Source of the DNA: Anoplopoma fimbria
Lineage: Eukaryota; Chordata; Actinopteri; Perciformes; Anoplopomatidae
Assembly (NCBI RefSeq): GCF_027596085.1
Contig: NC_072471.1
Location: 13,024,810-13,088,809, forward strand
Length of the DNA stretch: 64,000 nt
Direction: 5' to 3'
In this document: positions 1 through 12,154 of the stretch, piece by piece
How the letters are laid out: each line of letters begins with the position of its first letter
Numbering within the stretch: the first letter of the stretch is position 1
Notes under the pieces: generated by a model
The model's input: the letters and a program-made list of their open reading frames with translations, nothing else
What the model was told of the DNA's origin: nothing
The model's database searches: none
Position numbers and translations under genes: made by a program

Positions 1-1780
1 ACACAGGTGAAGCTATCACTCTTGCGGTGGTGATGCAGGGTCGCTGTTCACACATGCACCGAAGGCGTTTGCCTCTTTCACCTCTGTTGACCCGCATTTT
101 GTTAACCAGCCATTAGCTGCCATCAAGACTATCAAATAACCTGAGAATAATTTGTTAGTGCTTGGAAGTAGCACATGGGTAATTTCTTCACTGTGTCATT
201 CCCAGAAATAGAGTGCTAGGAAGGGCACATGTTGCCTGGAGACATTCCTTGAAGTTGTTTTGTGGTGTCTGCTCTCCGTAACAGTATATTCCACCCCGGA
301 AGGACAATTAGGTCCTATGAATGACTAAAAGAAAAAGAAACAGACGTTCTGTGAGAACTGCTCAAGCTTGACATGCTTCAGGGTTGCCTGTTAACTCAGT
401 GTTACAGGAAAATACAATAGTTGTAATTATAAGAGTGGAAAAGAAGGAGGTGATGCACAGTATAACACTAAAACTAAAATGTTTCTGTATTTTAAAGACA
501 CTGATTGATTTAAAACAACCTAGAATGATATTTATTTGGTAGTAACAATGGGTCAAAAGTGTTTGGGTTTTCTGTCACGGCCTTCAGTGTTGTTTTCGGC
601 CCAACACAGATGCTGTTTTCAGCAAAAACAATTCTGAAAACCCAACAATACACTACCTGCTTGGCACCAACCAGCTGACAGTCACAGTTAATAACTCGCT
701 GTTGAACGTAGTGGAGCATTAACCTGCTAAAGAACCAGATGTTCCCTCACCAGTTGGTTAAAAAATAAAAAAAGAGTAAATATTGGATTTTGCCAGCTTG
801 CCAGAAAAGCGAGACAAATGCTAGTTCGGCTAATCTGTAGCCGCCGGATGTGCAAATAAGGAACTGTTTGTCATATTGAATTAAAAGGTGATATTATCCG
901 AGTGTTATGTTGGCAACTTGCCCATTTATCCAGAAAAAAAGAAGTAATTAATCTTTTTTAAAAGACTCCTCAAATGTTACAGTCTGAGAATGTCCTTCCA
1001 GCTGCTTTCAATCATGTAGTATGTTTGCCATGTTAGGGCATGCAGTAGTAGCATAAAGGAAGGAAGAGGAAGTTTTCTTTGTGGGGGAGTTAAATGTCAA
1101 GAGCAACTATTATGGCTAACTGATGCCGTGGGTCAAAGTATTTTTTAAAAGAAATATGACCTGCTCAATTACTTTTAAGTAGCCACCTATTTCCCAATTT
1201 TTTACAGGGTGAACACGACATAATGTTTGTATCTAGTTTCTGCCTCAGAGTCTCAGTCGTCAACCTCATTGACTTGAACAAGATCTAACAGTAGGATTTT
1301 TGTGTTTACACTAAATATAAAGGCTTTTCTTTCCGGGAAAAGATGCACCAGGTATGTTGGAATTTCAAAATATGAAGTAATAGTCTTAAAGTTGTGAAAT
1401 TTTGCTAATTTCCAGAAAATGATGATGCAGATTTTGTGGTAGTACAGTTTGTTTCTATGTGTCGCTGGGTGTGGGAGTGGTAGGGATTCAGTATTTCCAC
1501 TTAATTACAGTTCATTGCTATACCAGTCAAAAATAACATTTTAAAGTGTCATGAATTCAAATATAAACATAAAATGAAGGAGGTGCGGGGATGTGCACTG
1601 CTTATATGACACTGAACCTTATTCGAAATGTTATTAAAGAGGAAAATGAGGAGAGTCTGTGTCCACCCAGAGGCCACACCTCCACTGAGGAACATTTAAA
1701 TTCAGTCAGCTTGTGTCTCACTCTTTTGTGTTTGGCTCTGGTATCGTCACACTCAGGACCAAATAAATAAGGGAGCCTCC
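1..1780. other. Upstream flank of the receptor gene, no gene seen
   Basis: About 1.8 kb of AT-rich unique-looking sequence. No open frame resembles a known protein and no splice-bounded exon could be recognised. The proximal promoter of the downstream gene should lie at its right end. The first 120 bases are somewhat more GC-rich and could be the edge of something lying outside the window, but nothing definite can be read. Confidence 0.5.
1761..1770 (+). promoter_or_regulatory. Possible TATA-like core promoter element
   Basis: The AT-rich run AAATAAATAA lies 158 bases before the start codon of the receptor gene and is followed by GC-richer sequence, as expected for a TATA-type promoter with a 5' UTR of about 120 bases. 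This is weak evidence because similar runs are common here. The true transcription start could be elsewhere, including a separate upstream non-coding exon. Confidence 0.2.
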
Positions 1781-1927
1781 TCACCGTCAGGCTACCTATC
1801 ACACAAGACCCAGCCTCACCTGACCCTGTCACTCAGCCTCCGGGCCACCAAAGGAGAAAAGTTCACAGATAACGAGAGCCAGAGAAGCAGAGCAGAAGGA
1901 AAAGAAGTCTGTGTCTTACAGGTGAAA

Positions 1928-2041
1928 ATGGTCCTCTGGGTTGCCTTGCTGATGTCCCACTGTTATTTGGGTCTGAATGGAGCTGCGTCACACAGCACCG
2001 GACTGGAAAGGATAGAGAAATGTGGCACCAGGTGTTCCAAG
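1928..2041 (+). other. il17rel: Coding exon 1: signal peptide of the IL-17RE-like receptor
   Basis: This exon encodes 38 residues in phase 0. It starts MVLWVALLMSHCYLG, a short hydrophobic stretch typical of a cleaved signal peptide, with a plausible cleavage near residues 20-22 (after GAAS). The mature N-terminus begins with the first cysteine pair (CGTRC). The donor GTAAAA follows directly. Confidence 0.8.
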
Positions 2042-5000
2042 GTAAAACTGTAGCCATATGCCGATTGTCTCTGAGCTTCTAAATATAATTGTGTTTTATT
2101 ATTACCTCCTATTTATGCTGATGTAGTGTTGCTGCTGCTTGATGTTTCCATTGGGTGAAAGAAATACACCTATGTCTATCACCATTTCTAGTGCTACTAC
2201 TACTACTACTACTACAACTATGACTACCTGTAAAGCCACTACTACTATTGATAACCCTTCTACACAATTTCAGGTGACAGGGATTTTGAGGTAAACCTTG
2301 AGTATGGATTTCCTGAATGGCTCTCTAAGCCTGTGTCATCAGTTTAATCAGGTTGAAAGTGCTGCTGTAAAGTAAATTCCTGTGTGACTCACTTGTTGAC
2401 TCATTGACATTTTTTTTATAAAGATACATCATGTAAAAGTGAGTATGCATATCATCATGCATACACACATGCTAAAGGAGCTGGTGTCTAGTCCTTAAAA
2501 GCTATAGTATTTTTTGGAATCCCATACAAAACTACACAACTTATAATTTATTCAAGACCAAGAAGGAAACCAAAACAGCTGCAAATGTAGTTGGGTGGAG
2601 ATGTAGTTGGGTAGATAACACTTACCTCTCTACCCTAGCATGTTTACTTCTCTCTCAGTGAACTTAACAGACCAAAGGTCCTCTTTTAGCAGCTAACGAC
2701 GCCTCACATTTTCTTCTGCCAACTGACACGTCATACAAGTGAAAGCGTACTTGAACACTATCAGTCATCACCGGGTGCAGGAATAGTGTGAATGTGAGTG
2801 TCTGGAATAGTTTCCACATATTTCCTGGCTGGCGAACAAACAAGGATGTATCTTACAAAGTTTTGGAAGTGAGCCTAGGTAAATTGCACTTAATGACATT
2901 GGTGATTGTTTTTTATCACTGTATGAATGTTGTCTGCAATTTTACTTTATATAAAGTAAGCACAGCCTCTTGTTGCAACTGCCAAATTAAAGCAGAAAAA
3001 AGACAAATGGAGTAATTGATTAATAGCTTGCTTTACCCTTTGTATTTGTCCGCGTGCTGGACCATAACAAACTGCAGGACAAACACATTGGGAAGGTGCA
3101 ATGAGGATGTAAAAAAGCTCCTTATTGTACGGGAATTCCCTGTTCTGGAGCGGTGCTACCTTTGTTCTCTTTGTTAAGAATTACTTTATAAGTGGAGCTA
3201 CTATTGAAAAAGATTCACAGAAAAGAGTTACAGGGTGTTTCAATTACTCTTTTTCTCTCTCTCCTTGCAGGGCCTTCAGTGCAAGCCCAAGCCCCACAGT
3301 GAGTATAGACACCTACAGCTGCTGCATCACATTTTCACTCATGCATGCACACAGAACTAGAAAAGGAATTCAGTATCTTGGACAAACAAAACAAAAAAAA
3401 AAGAACACAAAGGAGCAAACAAAACAAACAAACAGAACATTTTCATAAAAAAGAAAACTGGAGAAGCTGTGCGGAATGAGTCATGTAGTGGAGGGTAGGG
3501 AGGGAAAGGGAGCAGGGGTTAGCAGGTGAAGGCGAGTTTGAAGAGGTGGGTTTTGAGGGCTTGTTTGAATGATGATAGGGTGGGAGCCTGACGGCTGTGG
3601 ATGGGGAGGGCGTTCCAGAGGGAGGGTGCAGCAACTGAGAAGGCCCTGTCACCCCAGGTCCGGCGCTTGGTCCTGATGGTCTTCAGAGTGTTTGCGCGGG
3701 CGGACCTGAGGCAACGGGTTGGGGCGTGGAGGGGGAGGAGGTCTGAAAGGTAGGGAGGGGCCTACCTTTTCACACTCAGAATGAAAATGTTGAGCATTTT
3801 AGGTGTGACAACTGTGGCAGTTCTGTGAAAAGACAATATGATTGCATCAGTGTAAAGTATGTGTCAGTATTTGCCCTAAAAGATGACGTGTGACATGTGT
3901 TTGTTTTCTCTGGCCTTGTCCCATATAGATTGGTTTCCTCCTCGGTGTCTGAACCCCGCTGAAGGTCTGAACCATTCCTCTGTGTTCCACAACATGAACC
4001 TTTCCACCGTCATGAGTTGTAAGGGAAGGCAGAAGTGCTCTCTACACCTCAGAATCAAGACCACATTAAAACTTACTGGTATGCTAATATGACGTCTTAA
4101 ATCCAAACAAAATTTACAAAATGTTTTAATCAAAAATGCCATTCAGTTGCAGCTAAATTGTCCAACTAGTTAACTACTTCTCTATGGTGAACATTTTGAA
4201 CTGGGAAACTGGGAAACTCTTTTACCACATTAGCTAGTAGTTTTTGGGGCAACTTATTGAGATCATCAAGAAAATGTATAGAGTTACTGAATCTAGATGT
4301 ATGTACTACCTTAAAATATGAAGATCCTATCAGATTATTTGGATATGTCTGGTGTTTCAACTCGATATTGGCCTGCATAAAAAGAGTTTCCATGAGAACC
4401 ATGTTGCACCGCCATATTTCTGCAGTTGCCCAAAACAAAACACTGGCTCTACAGAGACACTTTCACGTTTTTACGTTACCTGAAGGCCACCGTAGTTCTC
4501 CGATACGCTTGGGAAGGGAGGGGTGAGCAGAGGGGTATTCAGTCGGTTACAATCTACAACCTCATGCCACTTCTTCCTACACAAAGTACCTTTTAAATGT
4601 TGCGTCTTATTAGCTAGCTTGCTAACGTTAGCCACTGATAAGTCAGGCGTCACCTAGGTTATGCAAAGTTTGTTTTCGATAAAGTAAATATCTCCAAACA
4701 ATAGACTGGCTGCTTATTTAAACAATTGTGGTGTTATTGGAATTGTTTGAAGGCACCTTACTATGTGATACTGACAGTAATGTAACTAATTGCTTTTTGA
4801 TCACAGAGGTCAAAAATTATTTTACAAACAAATGTATGTCAACAGCATAACTTAAAGTATGTTTAAGGCACCTAATAATTGAATTGTGTTTAACCCAGAA
4901 ACATCTTACAGTACATTACTCACTTAAGCATACGTGATGCAGGTGACTAAGCGAAACAGTATGCGTTCGATGCTCTCAGTGGATGTCCACACTGTTAGTT

Positions 5001-8000
5001 ATAACAGACCCTTACACCAAAACTTGTGTCTGAAATTTTTGTCTCAACAAGGAGGTTTCAAATGCAGCTCTTTGGGTGTAGTGAAGCTAAAGCGGGACTA
5101 GTCATAGGTAGAGGTGGTCATCATTGATGACACATTTAAAGGGTTGGGGATGGTGCACATTACCATGAAGGAAGTCTCATTTATAAAACCCACTACTTTT
5201 CATGATCAAACTTCTGCTTTTGCATCATGCGTATGCCAATTGACGTTTTCCCTTCCTGATTTCGCACACAGGCTTGATCTGATAAATTGTGGGTCAAAAC
5301 TCACAAGTAGGCAGACACATGCACACTTGCACATCTGCAGCACACTATAATAATCTCTTTGGATTTCCTCACTGCCAGGCTGGAGTGGGGAAATCCCTTT
5401 GATGCTGATTGAGTCTTTAGTCCACTAAGCCAGTAAAACGTGACTAATACAGTTCTTTCCGCATGACACCTAAAGTAATGCCAACTCACGTTGACATGTT
5501 TGAATAGTTTCTAATGGCTAACTGGCTGGATTACCAGTTACTGTTTGACAAATGTGTGCTGATGCCCTCTTCTGGCTTCTGACTATGATATATTTTTCTC
5601 CCCAGAGTCCATCCATGGTGTGTCCATCTGCACCGACACTGCGGGGATGATGGCCAACTGCCAAATGTTTCGCTTCAGAAGAATGTCGACAGGCCAACTG
5701 TCTGGGCTGCAGGTACTGTTAACCCTGACCTTTTTTGGACATTTCTTTCTAATTTGTGTGACGCAAGAGTACCTTTTCTGCTAAGAGTTTGTTTTCATGT
5801 CTCGCCAGTTTTGCAAGCAAGCAAATCCATGCATGAGCACACATGAAAGATGATTTTTACATTTAAAGTCATAAAAAAAACCATATTTTGACTTATTTTG
5901 ATTAGTGGTGTATTTTTTTATATCATATATAAGCTATATACTCTCAACACACGGACGAGAACAGTTCCTCATTTGGCAGTAAAAGTTTCCAACTTTTGTA
6001 GTTTGATATTGGCCCAAACACAACACATACAACAGTTTCCATGATGACATTTCGGGAACCCTGCCCGATGTGTGACAGCTTGTGTGTTTTTACTTACCCT
6101 TTTCCCGAAGGTGGAGGTTGAGAATGATTGCACCGACATTTCTCCAGGCCAACACATGAAAGTAAGAGTGAATACTGTGCCGAGCTACTGCGGTGTAACC
6201 TGGACAGGAACTTATGACGCTCCAGGTGAGAACACGTGCATGTTTGCATAATTATATCCAAACACACACACACGCTGGCAGCACGACTGTTAACAAACAG
6301 GAAATCAAGTAGCTGAGGATTGAATGTGGAGCATAGCAAATAAATTAAGTCAATAATTGGTGTTGTGTAATCCACTGAGTATTTCCTAGTAATTTATTGG
6401 AACAGGTGACATTAGGAGGACTGATATACAGTTATGTTAACATGAAGGTAAATTATTAATAATGGAGAAAACTGTAGTAGGTGAATATTATGTAAAAGCA
6501 ACACATGCAGGGGTTATGTCACGTTGCTCTTATCTTTATACCAATGACTATTTTAAACATTGTGCCCTTTCTCCACAGATTGCATCAGTGAAGATTTGAG
6601 CAGACATGTCCCAGAATGCATCAGTGAGTACATACTAAGCATTACATCGTTATATCTAACACACAGTATTATAAACCAGTGGTCTCCAACCTTTTTGCCT
6701 TTTTAGCCTTTAAAACAAAGCCAAATCTAGTTATGACCTCTTGTAGGTTCGAGTGACTTTCTGCTCTGAGATTGTTTTATTTGAATAAATACTAGAAAAA
6801 GTAAATCGGTCCATTGATCTTGCAGCCCCTAAGGTGGTACCAGCAACACCAGAACCTTATTTAGGTCCCCAGATGTATCCATGACCTAGAAGAAAATCTC
6901 TCACTAACATTGACCTCTGTTTCCCTTCAGCTGGGAGGCTATCATATGATGTAAACCCACAGAAGAAGGAGCTGAGTGTCAGTGTGTCAGACATGTTGGA
7001 TGATCAAGACTACCACCTCCGTCTGTGCCGCAAGGATTTCATCTGCATTGGCACAGGGCCATATACACTGGTGAGTCCTGCTGTTCATCATTAAAATGAA
7101 GCATCATTTTAAACTGGGCACTCTCATCATCCCTTCAAAACATTTTCCCTGCTTACCAGTGTGTGAGTCAGTTTACATCTACTCACTCACTGACTAATTT
7201 CCTATAAGTATCTGCATATTTTCAGAGGAAAAAGGTGAATGTGACTAAAGCGATGCAGTTCTCTGATCCATAATTAAGCTTAAGAAGCAATCCTGTAGAA
7301 TCGCAAAACCCACAAACCCATGCTCACATACACACATGCCAAAGAAAGCTGGATACATGTTAAAAAATGATGTTTACTTTCCAGATAAAGAAGGGGGAAC
7401 ATATAAAGAGTGCCATCCTCCCATACTCCCGACCTTTGCCCTGCCTCTGTATCGAGGTAAGGTTTCTGCCATGACTCCCCATTTTAGGCACTCATGATCT
7501 GTTTCTATTAGTAATCACTTCTAGGAAAAGGGATTGAACCTTTGCTTATAAATTGCACACAGGGATGGTCAGCTGTGATGGATGCCCCGAGAGTCCAGGT
7601 CTGCCCGTTCAAACACCGTGAGTCACTTGACTGCTTTTATTGTTCTGTAGTACTTCAGAACTGAGATAATATCAGTTGGAAAGATTGTGATCTCCCCTGC
7701 CTGCAGGTCTCGAGGAGCTGTGGTTTGGAATTAACTTCGACTCACTTGAAGAGACGCTATCATGGGAGCCCCTCTGTCCCGAGACTGCAGTGGTTGTGTT
7801 GTGTCAGAAAAGAGGGGACGACGTCTGTGTGGATCTGGCTCACTCCTCACAGAATGTTAGCAGAGAAAAGGTACAAATCTCTGATGTGTTGAAGCCGCAG
7901 GTGTGTTTACATTGCGAGGTTTGTGGCTGCTTTTTCTGGTAAAAAATCTCTTGAAGTTGGCCTTTACATGATAAGCAAAGAATTAAATCATGCTGCTGAC

Positions 8001-11000
8001 TTCTACTTCAGTGACGAAGCACACTTAATACTTTATACCTTGGAAAGAAGTTATGACGACAGTAGTTTCTTTTTGCCAGTAACATTTGTGACGTCAAAGA
8101 AAAGTGTTTACAAATTAAAGTAAACTGTGTAATATTATACTTGGCCAGGCATGTAAAACTGTTTATTTGAAAGTGATTAAAAGTCAGAATACGTTTATTC
8201 AAACCTTTTGCTTAAGCTCATATAAATATTGAATCAGAGCCATGAAAAGCTTATCAGAAAAACTTGCTGCAAACAGCGTAGTTGCAAAAACAAAGGCAGG
8301 GACTGCAACCCTGGGAATCCTTTAACGAGACTGAGATTGTATTTTGATCAGACATTGTTATCACGAAAGAAAATACCTGAGGCCATGTCACCTGAGAAGG
8401 GAACTCTCTTTTGATGTAAAAATAGCCAGCAGTGACGCAGAGTGTCTCCCATCTGAAAGCTGAATCCAGCTGACCTAAAAATGCTTCTGTGTATATCATT
8501 AATAACTATTTCATTAATCTTTGCTTTTCAGATAACATTTACTAAAGTGGATCCACACCCTCATCTTTGCATGAAGGTAATGATCACATTCTCCCTTTGA
8601 CGTAATCTTGTTTGTTGTTGGAACACAACACTCTAGCGCGATGCTGTAGGCTACTCATATCTGATTACATTAAGATGCCCTTTCCATTAGCTGTGGCAGT
8701 TGTGCAACTGTTGTTTTTGTAAAGGCTTGCATAGTAGAACTTAGCGACAGTTGAGTTGGGCAATAGACGTATTTGCTTTCTTACCCAGAGTTAGATGAGA
8801 AGATTGATACTTTTCTCATGCGGGAAACATCTAGCTTTGGTCTTTCTCAGGCTGACAATTTAACACATCTAGTTTATTTAAATCAAACATACCAAAGCAT
8901 GAAAACAGGATGGCCAGGCTTTGGAGGAGCCGTTAGGTTGATTTTGTTACCTTTGGACTAGTCTGACTCACTGGATGTAGACTGGGGGTATAAGTCTGCC
9001 ATTGGTCGCATATCTGACCCAGCATCGTCCTCCCTTCTGCCATCTTTGCTATCTGTCTCTGAGTGTACCACCGCTGCATTCTGTTCTTAGTGCAGCCCAA
9101 GACAATTGTGATTGGTTTAAAGAAATACAAAGCAGTTTTTTTCCCCCTTCAACAAAATGATAATGGGTGCAAGACTACCTTTGGACAGATCCAGGCCAAC
9201 TTTAGCTGTTCTCACTGGTTTCCAGTCCTTGTGCTAAGCTAAGCTAAGACAACCGACTGTGGGGCAAATAGGAAGCTACCGCCAGCATCCAGTTAGCTTA
9301 GGTTACTGGCTAACAGTAAGCTATAATGTGAAAGAGCTTGTGAAAAACAATCACACGCCTATGTTGGGAGTAATTCTAGTAGCCTAGCAGTTCCTCTGCA
9401 ACACCTGTTTCATTTCCATATAAGGACACCCTTCAGTGAATTATCAAGCTTTAAAGTTTCCTTCTTTGAACGAAGGGGGTTATGTTTATGAGTTTTATGT
9501 AATTGCTGGATGAGGAGCAATACAAAATATAACTCTACTTTGTCCTTCAGTTCACTACAGGCCATCAGTCCTGGACCAGGTGCCCCTTTGTTGACGCCAG
9601 ATTCCAAGGTACTGTTTTTGTCATAATCATATCAAAAGTATCATCTGATTATTGCTATGTTAGGCAATAAATCTACCTGACAGCCAGTTTAGAGCAACAG
9701 CCATTATTTAATGTGGTATTTTAGCAATGGTCTCTACAACGACAGCTGTATACTAACATTAATAATAATTTCCAGCATGGGAGGTGGTTGTGACGAGACA
9801 ACAGGGTCAGGAAGATGTGAAGATGTTGTCACAGATCACTGCAACGTTTTCTGTGGGGCTGTGTGTGAAGTCTGAAGGCTCAACTGCGTGCCAGATCACC
9901 AACACGCACACCATGCACGTGGTAGGTGTTACATTGGACATTTGAATCATCTCATTTTCATGCTTATCAAACCTTTCAATGACCTTTTGTGCGCCACACG
10001 GCAGCATCTGCGTCATGAAGATATTGTCACAACATGCTTGCAAAGATTGCACGGCAGCTTCTCGTATACCTGTTTATTGTTTTGTCATATAGTTCCTTTT
10101 TACTGCTGCTAAGCAACACATTTTCTCTGAGATTTTGTAACTTTAAAACACAGATTTTAATCAAAGCAATAAAATGTAATAACATTCTCATTCAAAGGGT
10201 ATCTGCCACATTCATCAGCAACATGATATGTTAAAACATGTTATAAGTCATTTATCAGTGTGTGTGTTTGTAATGCTTCATCAATCATTATCTCTCTAAT
10301 GAATTACTACTGCAAAATGGTATGGCTGATCCACATAATAGAGCCAATAACAGTAAAACAGAAACCATGACAACTTCCGTAACACCTGCAGAACTAAACA
10401 CCTAAGTTATTTTTTATTTTTTTCTCTTTTTCAGGAGAGACATAAAGCTGTTGACCTGAACCTGTCAGGAGAACAATGCAACTTTTGTATCCAGGTATGT
10501 TTGCTTATCAGATAGATCCTTTGAGGTAATCTGAATTTTCCCTCACATTTACACAGACAATGACTGTGAATACACATTTTGTATTTGTACAGGTGAAGAG
10601 GCTCGATGTGAAGTTTGCTGCCACAGTCATTCACTGTCTTGAGCAATGCAGTAAGTACAGATTTACAGCTTTTTTCTTCTTTTCGGTCCCCTCCTGTATT
10701 GTTTGTTTCAACTCCTTTCCCGCCTCTCTCTTTAAATATTCATAACCTGAGGCGCCACAACAGTTTGAAATGCAAATGATTTCCAGTACCTCTCTTTTAA
10801 AAAAACATGGTTTGAAGCAGTAATAAACAATGTGTTTACTGTTACGCAATCTATAATAGGGTAATCAGAAACGTATGTGCCTCTGAAGTTGGCCCTAAGT
10901 GGTTTCTTGGCATTATTTTGAGGAATAAAAGGATCCCCTGTAACTTGCATTGTGTACTCCACTTTAATTGTGTGTGCAATGATGGATTGAACAGTTCTGT

Positions 11001-11840
11001 ATAAACATAAGGTTTCTACAAAAAGTGAAGACATATTTTAATGCATTATCCTCAAGAGACAGAGGAATCGTATTACACTAGGGCCATAAGTCTTTACGCT
11101 GTGAATTATCTTCACAGATCAAACCTCTTGGGACTTGACTTGGGTCATTTTACCTGCTGCCATCTGCCTCTCTGGCATCATCATTTTCACTCTGGCGCTC
11201 CACGTACTGTTAACCGGTAGGTAGGAAATTACTCTATCAAGCTCAGGCCTGCTGTAATGCACACTCTTGTCCGACTGCTTCAGAGAACTAACCATTTGTT
11301 GTTTGTGACATCATGTCAAAAAACAAGGGTATAATATTTCACAGTACATGTCAGTTGTTTGATTGATTGATTCATTTTTTTAATGGGTTGTCTATTGACT
11401 TTAAGCGAGTCTCCCTCTGAGATTGGATAGTTAATTGTGACCTAAAACAATTGTTAGTACCATGCCATGTCTAAGGTTGTGCAACATGCACAACTCATTT
11501 GAATGCAAAACCAGCCACTGTATTTGTTATTGTGTTGTATTTCCTCATCCTGCTAATCTGATTAAACCTGTATTCCATTTAAGTGTATCAGAGGAGGAAG
11601 CAAAACATGAATAGAGGCTGCAACTCAGAAAAGAGAACAGGTGAGGTTATTAAAATGTTGACTACAACACATGTGCATTTTCAACCTGAAAGCTCAACTT
11701 AGGCCTGTGTTTTGACAGATCCTGCTTCTGACTGTGTAGTCCCGGTATTACAAACTCAACCTGCACTCCATGGAGGGTTCCTCATTCCCGATTCACCACA
11801 GTGTGGGAACACTGAGAAGGCCAACCTAATCTCTGACTGA
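1928..11840 (+). CDS. il17rel: Interleukin-17 receptor E-like receptor without SEFIR domain, 18 exons
   Basis: Coding exons: 1928-2041, 3271-3298, 3929-4078, 5606-5712, 6111-6225, 6579-6623, 6931-7070, 7385-7456, 7563-7617, 7707-7870, 8532-8576, 9551-9608, 9776-9921, 10435-10494, 10593-10650, 11118-11216, 11584-11640, 11719-11840. All introns are GT/AG and the phases join into 544 codons plus TGA. The start AAAATGG has A at -3 and G at +4. Residues 1-20 form a hydrophobic signal peptide. The ectodomain is cysteine-rich and carries IL-17RE hallmarks: CLCIEGW at 253-259, a CPF motif near 271, and VDPHPHLCMKF at 336-346. N-glycosylation sequons lie near residues 62, 71, 325, 422 and 453. A membrane helix spans about 459-483, followed by a tail of about 59 residues. 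Known family: IL-17RE pairs with IL-17RA to bind IL-17C and signals through a cytoplasmic SEFIR domain that recruits Act1. That domain is absent here, which favours the E-like paralogue. A decoy, regulatory or co-receptor role is inference. The IL-17RE family call is firm; the choice of il17rel over a truncated il17re is less so. Confidence 0.88.
3271..3298 (+). other. il17rel: Coding exon 2: 28-nt micro-exon
   Basis: A pyrimidine-rich tract and TTGCAG precede the exon, and the strong donor GTGAGT follows it. It encodes GLQCKPKPH plus one base and joins exon 1 (phase 0) to exon 3 (phase 1). Skipping it would shift the frame, so its inclusion is required for the receptor reading. Confidence 0.75.
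3460..3763 (-). mobile_element. Antisense LINE 3' end (non-LTR ORF2 C-terminus) in intron 2
   Basis: Read on the minus strand, 3763 down to 3519 is open and ends in TAG...TGC-TAA. It contains WGDRAFSVAAPSLWNALP followed by a SSFKQALKTHLFKLAF-type ending, the stereotyped C-terminus of teleost L2-like non-LTR retrotransposon polyproteins. GC content is clearly higher than in the surrounding intron. The copy is 5'-truncated, as usual for LINEs. It lies opposite to the host gene between the micro-exon and exon 3. The clade name is tentative. Confidence 0.75.
4400..4600. repeat. Teleost-type interspersed repeat in intron 3
   Basis: The stretch from the GCCGCCATATTTCTGCAGT-like segment through CTGAAGGCCACCGTAGTTCT to the CTCATGCCACTTCTTCCTAC end resembles a repeat I recognise from many fish introns. 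No coding capacity is seen. The family name is unknown to me, and recognition is from memory rather than a search. Confidence 0.5.
6678..6860. repeat. Degenerate interspersed repeat (CAACCTTTTTG family) in intron 6
   Basis: The segment begins CAGTGGTCTCCAACCTTTTT and continues with a TAGTTATGACC-type and GAGTGACTTTCTGCTC-type interior. This pattern is typical of a short non-autonomous DNA element widespread in fish. It sits between exons 6 and 7. No terminal repeat or target duplication could be confirmed by eye. Confidence 0.45.
8765..9330. mobile_element. Foldback MITE-like element in intron 11
   Basis: The left end carries GAGTTAGATGAGAAGATTGA. The right end carries TGCTAAGCTAAGCTAAG and a GAAGCTACCGCCAGCATCC-type segment, which is the inverse of the left half of the same family seen at 33509. 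Together these are the two arms of a common teleost foldback element with a diverged middle. Intron 11 is one of the longer introns of the gene, partly because of this insertion. Confidence 0.5.
11118..11216 (+). other. il17rel: Coding exon 16: transmembrane helix
   Basis: This exon encodes residues 453-485, starting with an NQT sequon and followed by about 25 hydrophobic residues (WVILPAAICLSGIIIFTLAL). It is the only membrane segment besides the signal peptide, giving a type I topology with the cysteine-rich part outside the cell. Confidence 0.85.
11584..11840 (+). other. il17rel: Last two coding exons: short tail, SEFIR absent
   Basis: Exon 17 (11584-11640) starts with a basic stop-transfer stretch (YQRRK). 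Exon 18 (11719-11840) runs to TGA at 11838-11840. Together they give a cytoplasmic tail of about 59 residues. A SEFIR domain needs roughly 150 residues, and nothing like one is visible in the tail or in the following 3 kb in any frame. A polyadenylation signal only about 310 bases after the stop supports a genuine gene end here. Confidence 0.75.
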
Positions 11841-12148
11841 CCAAAGAACGGTGCTCCGGTCAAAGACATTACTTGTAATGTTCAGCATTAAACTGTAAAG
11901 TTGTTACACAAACCAAAGGAGTTCTCTGTTGAATGCAGTTTACGAGATATTTCAAATGTTATGTATGTTACTGTGTATTTGCTGGTTAGTATGCTTGTTA
12001 TAGTTAATGCCTGTTGTTTATGTATTCTGTTAGGTGTTGTCTGTTTGGGTAAAGGTTAATGTGTATATTGCCTTTTCTTTAAGTTATAATATTCATTCAG
12101 CTTGCAGCTAAATGGTCCGTTGTTGTCCTTATTTAAATTTATATTTTC

Positions 12149-12154
12149 AATAAA
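12149..12154 (+). terminator. Polyadenylation signal AATAAA of the receptor gene
   Basis: A canonical AATAAA lies 309 bases downstream of the stop codon. An ATTAAA variant at 11887-11892 could be an alternative earlier site. The 3' UTR between them is AT-rich and unremarkable. Confidence 0.6.

Noticed and set aside
1..120. Possible exon of a neighbouring gene at the window edge
   Set aside because: There is a short open stretch after CAG, but no family resemblance, and it cannot be judged without upstream sequence.
3125..3448. 107-codon frame overlapping exon 2
   Set aside because: It runs through the intron 1 acceptor and micro-exon in another phase. The spliced receptor explains the conserved part.
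9888..10234. Frames overlapping exon 13 and intron 13
   Set aside because: They are in the wrong phase relative to the spliced receptor and continue into intron sequence.
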